A stretch of 64,000 nt of DNA from Limnomonas spitsbergensis (taxonomy: Eukaryota; Chlorophyta; Chlorophyceae; Chlamydomonadales). The notes under the pieces are model-generated. The model saw only the letters and a list, made by a program, of their open reading frames with translations. It ran no database searches and had not been told where the DNA came from. Below, in pieces: positions 1-12,000 of the stretch. Made by a program: the position numbers and the translations under genes. The stretch spans positions 7,036,501-7,100,500 of the forward strand of contig JAYJMM010000039.1 in the NCBI GenBank assembly GCA_037349105.1, read 5' to 3'. How positions within the stretch are numbered: the stretch's first letter is position 1; each line of letters opens with the position of its first letter.

Positions 1-1
1 T

Positions 2-3000
2 TCAGATAGCTGGCAGGAGCAGCTCACGAGGATAACCACCATTGCCTCAGAGGCCCTTCACCTCTACTATCCCCCGCTGCCGGGCCAGATTTCTGGGGCC
101 GTTGCTGCCGCCACATCTGCGGCCCCCACGCCAGGATCAGCTGGCTCTGCACCGAGTCTGTCTGTGACTGCTGTGGCCAGATGCCTAGACAGTGTGCGAC
201 GGGCGGCAGCGGTCCTGAGGGATTGTGTGCAACTGACCAGGGAGGTCCCAGGCAGGCACGCGTGGCCTTTTGGTGGGTACCAGGGCCTAGGCGTCTGGGA
301 CCAAGGGTTTGGAGGTTAGGGTTTAGGAAGCTGTGGATCGAGCGATTGGACAAGAGGTGACATGCAAGGAGCCGAGGACCCTACGTGGCAATTGAGGATG
401 ACAATGCTGGTTGCTTTCCGATCTCTGCTTTTTTTGGTGTCTAAGGACATTATTTAAGTTTGAGGGAAGTGTGGGAGCTTGTGTGGGATGGGGAGTGTGG
501 ACCTAGACAGGCTGGCGTATGTGTGGACATGAGAGTATGCAAGCGCATCGAAACGACAAGTACCAACAAAAAATGATAGTAGACATGAAATTAACCCCAT
601 GAGTAGGGGAAAAAGGGATGCTTGATATAGCGGCTGGGAGTAAAAGGGCAGAGGGCAGGTAGTAGCAAGTCATGGAAGTGATGGTTGGTGCCGGAGGTAG
701 TATGTTGTATCGCCCCCCCTTGTATTGGCAGTGGAATGGTTGGGGCAGTGTGCTGGCCAGCGTTGTTTTGCCATGAGGCCGTCATCAGCAGGCCGCCATG
801 CGGCCATCAGAGGCCCCATTTGTACCAATCCTGGACTGGCCTACGGCCAGCTGCCCAAGCAGCATGGCTGACCACACCTGGGGCCTCTGGCAGGAAGCTG
901 GGTTGTGGCTAATATGTAGCTGAGTCACGAAGAGAAGCACTGGTGCTGGTGATGGCTTTGAGAGGGTGCAGGCATGATGCGGTCAGAGGCAGGTTGCTAG
1001 CAAGTCACAAGGGATGGGTGGTTCCGGAGGTTGTTTGTCGTATCGCCACCCTTTGTATCGGGAGTGGAATGGCTGGCGGATGCATGGATCTCAAGTTGAG
1101 CCCTCAATGCAATTTATTTTGAACATGGGTCCCGACCCAATGCATGGCGCAGCACTGTGGGAGGCGGTTCTAGCCCTGACAGCTCTAAAAGGCTTCTCAG
1201 ACCCTGACCCTAACCTAGACCCTGCACCTCTCCTGCAAGATGCTGCGTTGCTGGCGGGTCCAACCCTGTCAGCTTCAAACGTCCTCTTGAAACCTGAACC
1301 CTGAACCTAAACCCTGAACCCTGAACCCCCTGAACCACAGCATGCCGCATGATTGAAGGCAGAGCACTCTCGGGGCATCCACCAAGCCATACAGACGCAA
1401 TGTTTGACCGTTACGACACATGCCCGCAATTATTTTTAACTCCTTAACCCCGAACCCCGAATCTCTGCACGGCGCAGCATTGGACGCAGGGAAAATCCTG
1501 GCAGGCCCCAAAATCATCGATGATATCCACGAGGCCCTGGAGTTCACGTGCGGTACCGCCCAGGCACGTCCTCCCCAAGATGCACCTGCCTCCGCCTACG
1601 CCAGCAGCGCAGGCTCGGGCCCACCAGTGAGCAAGTGGGATACGGGCGGGCGCCTGAATGCGATGGCCGCTGCGAGCACGCGGGAGCTACTGCTGCTTGG
1701 GGCCAGCCTTGTCTCTGCTTGCCTCTCGCGCAAGGTGCTGGAAGTGGGCGTGGGGACTGACTGGGTTGGCGGAGCGAAGCCGGGGGGGCGGCGTGCCAGC
1801 GACAGCGAGGGGGAAGAAGAAGAACACTCAAAGATCGTTCGAGGCAACAGGTCGGATAAGTTAGGACGAGTCAGCTCGTCTTGGTGGCACCGGAAGAAGG
1901 AGGAAAGATGCAGGGAGGCTGCAGCGGGCGGTGCTGGGCGGGGGCATGAGCTGTCGCTTGAAGATGAGGGCTTGCAGCTCTTCAACCTGCTGAGCCTCAT
2001 TCGCAGCATGCGGCTCACGGTGCAAGCGGTGCTGGGAGCGGCGGCACACCGGGGTGGGATGGGCACAGACGGGTTGGCCCTGACGAAGACAGGTGGGAAA
2101 AAGGGGGCTGGAAATAGATAAACAGACTAGTACGTGAATCAAGGAGGCAGGGTGTGAAAGGAGTGACAACAGGGGGGGCTGTAGAGATATTTATAAATAA
2201 GCGGCCTAGTATCAAGGAGGAAGGGTGAGAAGAGGGTGACAACAGGGGGGGCTGTAGAGATATTTATAAATAAGCGGCCTAGTATCAAGGAGGAAGGGTG
2301 TGAAAGGAGTGACAACAGGGGGCTGTAGAGATATTTATAAATAAGCGGCCTAGTATCAAGGAGGAAGGGTGTGAAAGGGGTGACAACAGGGGGGGCTGTA
2401 GAGATATTTATAAATAAGCGGCCTAGTATCAAGGAGGAAGGGTGTGAAAGGAGTGACAACAGGGGGCTGTAGAGATATTTATAAATAAGTGGCCTAGTAT
2501 CAAGGAGGAAGGGTGTGAAAGGGGTGACAACAGGGGGGGCTGTAGAGATATTTATAAATAAGCGGCCTAGTATCAAGGAGGAAGGGTGTGAAAGGAGTGA
2601 CAACAGGGGGCTGTAGAGATATTTATAAATAAGTGGCCTAGTATCAAGGAGGCAGGGTGTGAAAGGAGTGACAACAGGGGGGGCTGTAGAGATATTTATA
2701 AATAAGCGGCCTAGTATCAAGGTGGAAGGGTGAGAAGAGGGTGACAACAGGGGGGGGCTGTAGAGATATTTATAAATAAGCGGCCTAGTATCAAGGAGGA
2801 AGGGTGTGAAAGGAGTGACAACAGGGGGCTGTAGAGATATTTATAAATAAGCGGCCTAGTATCAAGGAGGAAGGGTGTGAAAGGGGTGACAACAGGGGGG
2901 GCTGTAGAGATATTTATAAATAAGCGGCCTAGTATCAAGGAGGAAGGGTGTGAAAGGAGTGACAACAGGGGGCTGTAGAGATATTTATAAATAAGTGGCC

Positions 3001-6000
3001 TAGTATCAAGGAGGAAGGGTGTGAAAGGGGTGACAACAGGGGGGCTGTAGAGATATTTATAAATAAGCGGCCTAGTATCAAGGAGGAAGGGTGTGAAAGG
3101 AGTGACAACAGGGGGCTGTAGAGATATTTATAAATAAGTGGCCTAGTATCAAGGAGGCAGGGTGTGAAAGGAGTGACAACAGGGGGGGCTGTAGAGATAT
3201 TTATAAATAAGCGGCCTAGTATCAAGGTGGAAGGGTGTGAAAGGAGTGACAACAGGGGGGGCTGTAGAGATATTTATAAATAAGTGGCCTAGTATCAAGG
3301 TGGAAGGGTGTGAAAGGAGTGACAACAGGGGGCTGTGAGAGTGAGAAGAGGGTGAGAGGAGGGGGCTATCAGGGTGAGGGCAGAACCTACAGTGCCACTG
3401 AAGGACTACAGGATTGGGAAGTCCACCCTGCAGCATTATCTGATGTGAAGATTTGGATATATTCACACATGTGTGCTTCATCAGACACGTAATGAGGGTT
3501 GAAGGTTTCAGGCCAGGGTGAACTGGTACGCCTAAACCCTTAAGCCAGCTGTAGTACACGTTGGCATGAGTATTTCACATTTCAACACGTTTCACCCCTG
3601 AGCTGTCAGGCCTTTCGAATAAGGATTGGAAGCTTCTGACCAGGGTTAACTGGTACCCCTAAGGCCCTCATGCCAGATACAGGATACACAGGCGAAAGTA
3701 CATTTTACAATGAACATTTTCCAATACAGCCCCCCCACTCTGCGCCGTCAGGCCTTTCAAAGCAAAATATCTCCCAAGAGGTGGTCGACAAGATACTGCC
3801 TGCCCTCACGCAAGTCGTCACGTCCCTCTACCCTACCCGGCTCACCAAACGCACCCAGCGGACCAGCAGGTGAGTGCCTGAGCCAGGGGAAGGGGAACAC
3901 TGACCTGTTCAGTGTCAGATTAGGGTGAGCCAGGGGGAGGGGAACACTGACCTGTTCAGTGTCGGATTAGGGTGAGCCAGGGGGGAGGGGAACACTGACC
4001 TGTTCAGTGTCGGATAAGCGTGAGCCAGGGGGAGGGGAACACTGACCTGTTCAGTGTCGGATTAGCGTGAGCCAGGGGGGAGGGGAACACTGACCTGTTC
4101 AGTGTCGGATTAGGGTGAGCCAGGGGGGAGGGGAACACTGACCTGTTCAGTGTCGGATTAGCCTGAGCCAGGGGGAAGGGGAACACTGACCTGTTCAGTG
4201 TCGGATTAGCGTGAGCCAGGGGGGAGGGGAACACTGACCTGTTCAGTGTCGGATTAGCGTGAGCCAGGGGGAGGGGAACACTGACCTGTTCAGTGTCGGA
4301 TTAGCCTGAGCCAGGGGGAAGGGGAACACTGACCTGTTCAGTGTCGGATTAGCGTGAGCCAGGGGGAGGGGAACACTGACCTGTTCAGTGTCGGATTAGC
4401 CTGAGCCAGGGGGAGGGGAACACTGACCTGTTCAGTGTCGGATTAGGGTGAGCCAGGGGGGAGGGGAACACTGACCTGTTCAGTGTCGGATTAGGGTGAG
4501 CCAGGGGGAGGGGAACACTGACCTGTTCAGTGTCGGATTAGCGTGAGCCAGGGGGGAGGGGAACACTGACCTGTTCAGTGTTGGATTAGCGTGAGCCAGG
4601 GGGGAGGGGAACACTGACCTGTTCAGTGTCGGATTAGCGTGAGCCAGGGGGAGGGGAACACTGACCTGTTCAGTGTCGGATTAGCGTGAGCCAGGGGGAG
4701 GGGAACACTGACCTGTTCAGTGTCAGATTAGCCTGAGCCAGGGGGAAGGGGAACACTGACCTGTTCAGTGTCGGATTAGCGTGAGCCAGGGGGAGGGGAA
4801 CACTGACCTGTTCAGTGTCGGATTAGCCTGAGCCAGGGGGGAGGGGAACACTGACCTGTTCAGTGTCGGATTAGCGTGAGCCAGGGGGAGGGGAACACTG
4901 ACCTGTTCAGTGTCAGATTAGCCTGAGCCAGGGGGGAGGGGAACACTGACCTGTTCAGTGTCGGATTAGCGTGAGCCAGTGGGGAGGGGAACACTGACCT
5001 GTTCAGTGTCGGATTAGCCTGAGCCAGGGGGAAGGGGAACACTGACCTGTTCAGTGTCGGATTAGCGTGAGCCAGGGGTAGGGGAACACTGACCTGTTCA
5101 GTGTCGGATTAGCGTGAGCCAGGGGGGAGGGGAACACTGACCTGTTCAGTGTCAGATTAGCCTGAGCCAGGGGGAGGGGAACACTGACCTGTTCAGTGTC
5201 GGATTAGCGTGAGCCAGGGGGAGGGGAACACTGACCTGTTCAGTGTCGGATTAGGGTGAGCCAGGGGGGAGGGGAACACTGACCTGTTCAGTGTCGGATT
5301 AGGGTGAGCCAGGGGGGAGGGGAACACTGACCTGTTCAGTGTCGGATTAGCCTGAGCCAGGGGGAAGGGGAACACTGACCTGTTCAGTGTCGGATTAGCG
5401 TGAGCCAGGGGGGAGGGGAACACTGACCTGTTCAGTGTCGGATTAGCGTGAGCCAGGGGGAGGGGAACACTGACCTGTTCAGTGTCGGATTAGCCTGAGC
5501 CAGGGGGAAGGGGAACACTGACCTGTTCAGTGTCGGATTAGCGTGAGCCAGGGGGAGGGGAACACTGACCTGTTCAGTGTCGGATTAGCCTGAGCCAGGG
5601 GGAGGGGAACACTGACCTGTTCAGTGTCGGATTAGCGTGAGCCAGGGGGAGGGGAACACTGACCTGTTCAGTGTCGGATTAGCCTGAGCCAGGGGGGAGG
5701 GGAACACTGACCTGTTCAGTGTCGGATTAGCGTGAGCCAGGGGGGAGGGGAACACTGACCTGTTCAGTGTTGGATTAGCGTGAGCCAGGGGGGAGGGGAA
5801 CACTGACCTGTTCAGTGTCGGATTAGCGTGAGCCAGGGGGAGGGGAACACTGACCTGTTCAGTGTCGGATTAGCGTGAGCCAGGGGGAGGGGAACACTGA
5901 CCTGTTCAGTGTCGGATTAGCCTGAGCCAGGGGGAAGGGGAACACTGACCTGTTCAGTGTCGGATTAGCGTGAGCCAGGGGGAGGGGAACACTGACCTGT

Positions 6001-9000
6001 TCAGTGTCGGATTAGCCTGAGCCAGGGGGAGGGGAACACTGACCTGTTCAGTGTCGGATTAGCGTGAGCCAGGGGGAGGGGAACACTGACCTGTTCAGTG
6101 TCGGATTAGCCTGAGCCAGGGGGGAGGGGAACACTGACCTGTTCAGTGTCAGATTAGGGTGAGCCAGGGGGAGGGGAACACTGACCTGTTCAGTGTCGGA
6201 TTAGTGTGAGCCAGGGGGAGGGGAACACTGACCTGTTCAGTGTCGGATTAGCGTGAGCCAGGGGGAGGGGAACACTGACCTGTTCAGTGTCGGATTAGTG
6301 TGAGCCAGGGGGGAGGGGAACACTGACCTGTTCAGTGTTGGATTAGCGTGAGCCAGGGGGGAGGGGAACACTGACCTGTTCAGTGTCGGATTAGCGTGAG
6401 CCAGGGGGAAGGGGAACACTGACCTGTTCAGTGTCGGATTAGCGTGAGCCAGGGGGAGGGGAACACTGACCTGTTCAGTGTCGGATTAGCCTGAGCCAGG
6501 GGGGAGGGGAACACTGACCTGTTCAGTGTCAGATTAGGGTGAGCCAGGGGGAGGGGAACACTGACCTGTTCAGTGTCGGATTAGTGTGAGCCAGGGGGAG
6601 GGGAACACTGACCTGTTCAGTGTCGGATTAGGGTGAGCCAGGGGGAGGGGAACACTGACCTGTTCAGTGTCGGATTAGTGTGAGCCAGGGGGGAGGGGAA
6701 CACTGACCTGTTCAGTGTTGGATTAGCGTGAGCCAGGGGGGAGGGGAACACTGACCTGTTCAGTGTCGGATTAGCGTGAGCCAGGGGGAGGGGAACACTG
6801 ACCTGTTCAGTGTCGGATTAGCGTGAGCCAGGGGGGAGGGGAACACTGACCTGTTCAGTGTCAGATTAGGGTGAGCCAGGGGGGAGGGGGGACACTGACC
6901 TGTTCAGTGTCGGATTAGCCTGAGCCAGGGGGGAGGGGAACTCTGACCTGTTCAGTGTCAGATTAGGGTGAGCCAGGGGGGAGGGGAACACTGACCTGTT
7001 CAGTGTCGGATTAGCCTGAGCCAGGGGGGAGGGGAACACTGACCTATTCAGTGTCGGATTAGCCTGAGCCAGGGGGGAGGGGAACACTGACCTGTTCAGT
7101 GTCGGATTAGGGTGAGCCAGGGGGAGGGGAACACTGACCTGTTCAGTGTCGGATTAGGGTGAGCCAGGGGGAGGGGAACACTGACCTGTTCAGTGTCAGA
7201 TTAGGGTGAGCCAGGGGGAGGGGAACACTGACCTGTTCAGTGTCGGATTAGCCTGAGCCAGGGGGGAGGGGAACACTGACCTGTTCAGTGTCGGATTAGC
7301 GTGAGCCAGGGGGAGGGGGGACACTGACCTGTTCAGTGTCGGATTAGCCTGAGCCAGGGGGGAGGGGAACACTGACCTGTTCAGTGTCGGATTAGCGTGA
7401 GCCAGGGGGAGGGGAACACTGACCTGTTCAGTGTCGGATTAGGGTGAGCCAGGGGGAGGGGAACACTGACCTGTTCAGTGTCGGATTAGCGTGAGCCAGG
7501 GGGAGGGGGGACACTGACCTGTTCAGTGTCGGATTAGCCTGAGCCAGGGGGAGGGGAACACTGACCTGTTCAGTGTCGGATAAGGGTGAGCCAGGGGGAG
7601 GGGAACACAAACCTGTTCAGTGTCAGATTAGCGTGAGCCAGGGGGGAGGGGAACACTGACCTGTTCAGTGTCAGATTAGCGTGAGCCAGGGGGGAGGGGG
7701 GACACTGACTTGTTCAGTGTCGGATTAGCGTGAGCCAGGGGGAGGGGAACACTGACCTGTTCAGTGTCGGATTAGCGTGAGCCAGGGGGGAGGGGAACAC
7801 TGACCTGTTCAGTGTCGGATTAGGGTGAGCCAGGGGGAGGGGAACACTGACCTGTTCAGTGTCAGATTAGCGTGAGCCAGGGGGGAGGGGAACACTGACC
7901 TGTTCAGTGTCAGATTAGCGTGAGCCAGGGGGGAGGGGAACACTGACCTGTTCAGTGTCGGATTAGGGTGAGCCAGGGGGGAGGGGAACACTGACCTGTT
8001 CAGTGTCAGATTAGCGTGAGCCAGGGGGAAGGGGAACACTGACCTGTTCAGTGTCAGATTAGCGTGAGCCAGGGGGGAGGGGAAGACTGACCTGTTCAGT
8101 GACGGTTAAGCGGTGTCATGTGCCTTGAGTGCATGTTGGGAAATGTGAACCAATGTTGTGTGACAACCTTGTCATGCCACATTGAACCCCAAACCCTTAC
8201 TTATATTATACTTGCCATGCTAGTTTGCCACCTTGAACTTCCTTACCCTAAGCCCTAAGCACGTCCTGAGCAGCGTATGTGTACCAAGCTCAATGTAAAC
8301 CCTATACCCTTAACTTGGCTTGCCATGCCACCTAGGACTGCTAAAACCCTAACCCTACGGCCTTCAACCTAAGCCTGAAGTCCTAAACTCGGCTTGCTGT
8401 GCCACCCAGGATTTCTTTGGACAGCTTGAGCAGTTTTGGCTCTGATTTTTTGCTCATGCCCACGGGCAACGATCGAGCGGCCTCCCGTCCCAAGCTGGTG
8501 GGCCAGGCGAGTGGAAGCAACAGCAGCGACAGCAGCAGCAGCAGCAGCAGCAGCAACGATCACGGCTATGTGAGAAGTCTCTTGCATAGGGGGGGTCGCG
8601 CGGAGCATTTCCTTGAAGACAGGCCAATCTTCGCCCAAGGTCACGACGCAGATGGATCGGATCTAGATCCAACCGCTAGTCCCATTGACTCTGACAACCT
8701 GAGGTTTTGCCGGCTGATCTTGGACGCGCATCCCGAGGCGGATGGTAGCGAGGACCGCAGCGGGCGCATGACCGGCAGCAGGGCATGCATCACCACCTCC
8801 GGGGCCAGCGAGATCACGGTCAATGCTGAGGGGAAGGCCGCCGGGCCTGCCTTGGCAGCCTCGGCCCCCAGCCAACAGGCTGCCAGTGCCAGTGGTTCCG
8901 GAGCCGGTCCTGGCAGACCCGGAGCCGGTTTTGGCGCATCCGGAGCCGGTGTTGGCAGATCCGGAGCCGGCACTGGTGCTTCCAGAGCCAAAGACGCCGA

Positions 9001-12000
9001 TAGCTTGTGCTCTCGACGCGAGCAGCGTGTGCGCATGGCCATGTCATCGGCAGAGGCGTCGGTGGCTCTGATGATGGGGCCCTTGTGCAGGTGTGTACTC
9101 TTCATGGGGTTCAGGGTGACGTTTTATTGTACTGCACTGGTTTCGGGGTTTGTGTGTTACATAGGGCGTAGGTTATGCGCACTGCATATTTTCTATACTG
9201 CACTGGGTGGGTTCAGGGTTTGTGTGTGACATTGGGTTTAGGTTATGTGTATTGCATCTCATGTAGACTACACTGTTTTGAGAGATTGTGTCTTACATAG
9301 GGTTTAGGTTGTGTGTACTGCCTGGGGCTTAGGGTTTGTAGTCTGCATCTCCTGTACCTGTACTGTGATCCAGAAGAGTGAGGTTAGTTTCTGAGCCGAG
9401 GGAGCTTTAGGTGCATGCTTTTTCAAGGTACATGGATGCCAGATAGAAGGGAAATTACGCTCCGCATGGGCATGAGGGTTAAGGAAACAGTGCGGTGTGG
9501 GCCGGGGCCGCATCCGCGCCATAACCATCATGCAGTTTTGACATCATGCTTTCGGACATGATTGTGGGCATGCCTGTGATCATGCTTGAGGAGCTGGCGG
9601 CGCTTTCAAGGCGCATGGCTGCCATCTGACATTGTTTAGGGACATGCTGCATGAACTAGCTCCATGAACATCATACTTGATGGACATGCATCGTGAAAAT
9701 GGTATGTGCATACTGTCTTTAAGTTCCTGATGCGATAGCCTCAAATATGCTGTGGATCCCACTGGTGACTCACTCTTGCCAGCCATCGTGTTTTACGGTT
9801 TTATGGAGCAGGTTGTTTTGGGGTGTTGTGGGCATGCCAGCCGCTCGTAGATTTTATGAACGGAAACCAGGAGTAACGCACAATCAAGTTTATTATATCA
9901 GCTTGATATGTGTGCCGTCAACCTGTCGTCTCGGCGTCGGAACATCACGCAAAGCATGATTGCCATGGATTGGCATATCGGCATGCCACGTGTCCTGGAT
10001 TGATCGATGCTCCGTTGCTTGCCCACACAACATGATTGCCATGGATTGTCATATCGGCATGCTACATATCCTGGACTGATGGATGCTCCCCTGCTTGCCC
10101 ATCCAGCGTGGCGGCTGCGGCCCTGGTGACAATGCGCGCCCCGGCGCACGCCGCCTGGCATGAAATGGAGGACATCAAGGCCAAGGCGCAGGGCAAGGAT
10201 GACGGCAACGTGTATGTAAGGCATAAATTCTTAACCCTAAACCCTAAACCCTCAAGGCCAAGGCGCTGGGCGAGGAAGACGGCAGCGTGCATGTAAGGCA
10301 TGCCCAGGCTGCAGATATGGTTGAACCCTAAACCCTAAGGATCACCCTTGGATTCCCGTCAGGATCAAACCCTGAACCCTTCACCCTTGACATAAGCCTT
10401 AAGGATCAAACCATGAACCCTACACCCTTGCCCTTAGCCTTAAGGATCAAACCATGAACCCTACACCCTTGCCATAAACCTTAAGGATCAAACTATGAAC
10501 CTTACACCCTTGCCCTAAACCTTAAGGATCAAACCATGAACCCTACACCCTTGCCCTAAGCTTTAAGGATCAAACCATGAACCCTACACCCTTGCCCTTA
10601 GCCTTAAGGATCAAACCATGAACCCTTCACCCTAGCCCTTAGCCTTAAGGATCAAACCATGAACCCTACACCCTTGCCATAAACCTTAAGGATCAAACTA
10701 TGAACCCTACACCCTTGCCCTAAATCTTAAGGATCAAACCATGAACCCTACACCCTTGCCCTAAACCTTAAGGATCAAACCATGAACCCTACACCCTTGC
10801 CCTAAACCTTAAGGATCAAACCATGAACCCTACACCCGTGCCCTAAACCTTAAGGATCCAACTATGAACCCTACACCCTTGCCCTAAACCTTAAGGATCA
10901 AACCATGAACCCTACACCCTTGCCCTTAGCCTTAAGGATCAAACCATGAACCCTACAACCTTGCCCTAAACCTTAAGGACCAAACCCTGAACCCTACACC
11001 CTTGCCCTTAGCCTTAAGGATCAAACCATGAACCCTACACCCTTGCCCTAAATCTTAAGGATCAAACCATGAACCCTACACCCTTGCCCTAAGCCTTAAG
11101 GATCAAACCATGAACCCTACACCCTTGCCCTAAGCCTTAAGGATCAAACCATGAACCCTACACCCTTGCCTTTAGCCTTAAGGATCAAACCATGAACCCT
11201 ACACCCTTGCCCTAAATCTCAAGGATCAAACTATGAACCCTACACCCTTGACCAAAGCCTTAAGGATCAAACCATGAACCCTTCACCCTTGACCTACGCC
11301 TTAAGGATCAAACCATGAACCCTACACCCTTGCCCTAAATCGTAAGGATCAACCATGAACCCTACACCCTTGCCCTAAATCTTAAGGATCAAACCATGAA
11401 CCCTCCACCCTTGCCCTAAGCCTTAAGGATCAAACCATGAACCCTACACCCTTGCCCTAAATCTTAAGGATCAAACCATGAACCCTACACCCTTGCCCTA
11501 AATCTTAAGGATCAAACCATGAACCCTACACCCTTGCCCTAAGCCTTAAGGATCAAACCCTGAACCCTACACCCTTGCCCTAAGCCTTAATGATCAAACC
11601 ATTTACCCTTCACCCTTGCCCTAAATCTTAAGGATCAAACCCTGAACCCTACACCCTTGCCCTAAGCCTTAAGGATCAAACCATGAACCCTACACGATTG
11701 CCCTAAGTCTTAAGGATCAAACCATGAACCCTACACCCTTGCCCTTAGCCTTAAGGATCAAACCATGAACCCTACACCCTTGCCCTAAGTCTTAAGGATC
11801 AAACCATGAACCCTACACCCTTGCCCTTAGCCTTAAGGATCAAACCATGAACCCTACACCCTTGCCTTTAGCCTTAAGGATCAAACCCTGAACCCTACAC
11901 CCGTGCCCTTAGCCTTAAGGATCAAACCATGAACCCTACACCCTTGCCCTTAGCCTTAAGGATCAAACCCTGAACCCTTCACCCTTGCCCTAAGCCTTAA

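Noticed and set aside
2139..3559. Long minus-strand ORFs (repeating SLILGRLFINISTAPPVVTP)
   Set aside because: They are translations of the 72-bp minisatellite; the unit is not always a multiple of three, and the frame breaks whenever the G run changes.
4004..8039. Many minus-strand ORFs reading PSPLAHANPTLNRS
   Set aside because: Artefacts of the 47-48-bp array; 48-bp stretches keep a frame by chance until a 47-bp unit breaks it.
3870..8105. CRISPR-like array
   Set aside because: Units are contiguous with no unique spacers, lie in a eukaryotic intron, and have no cas genes nearby.
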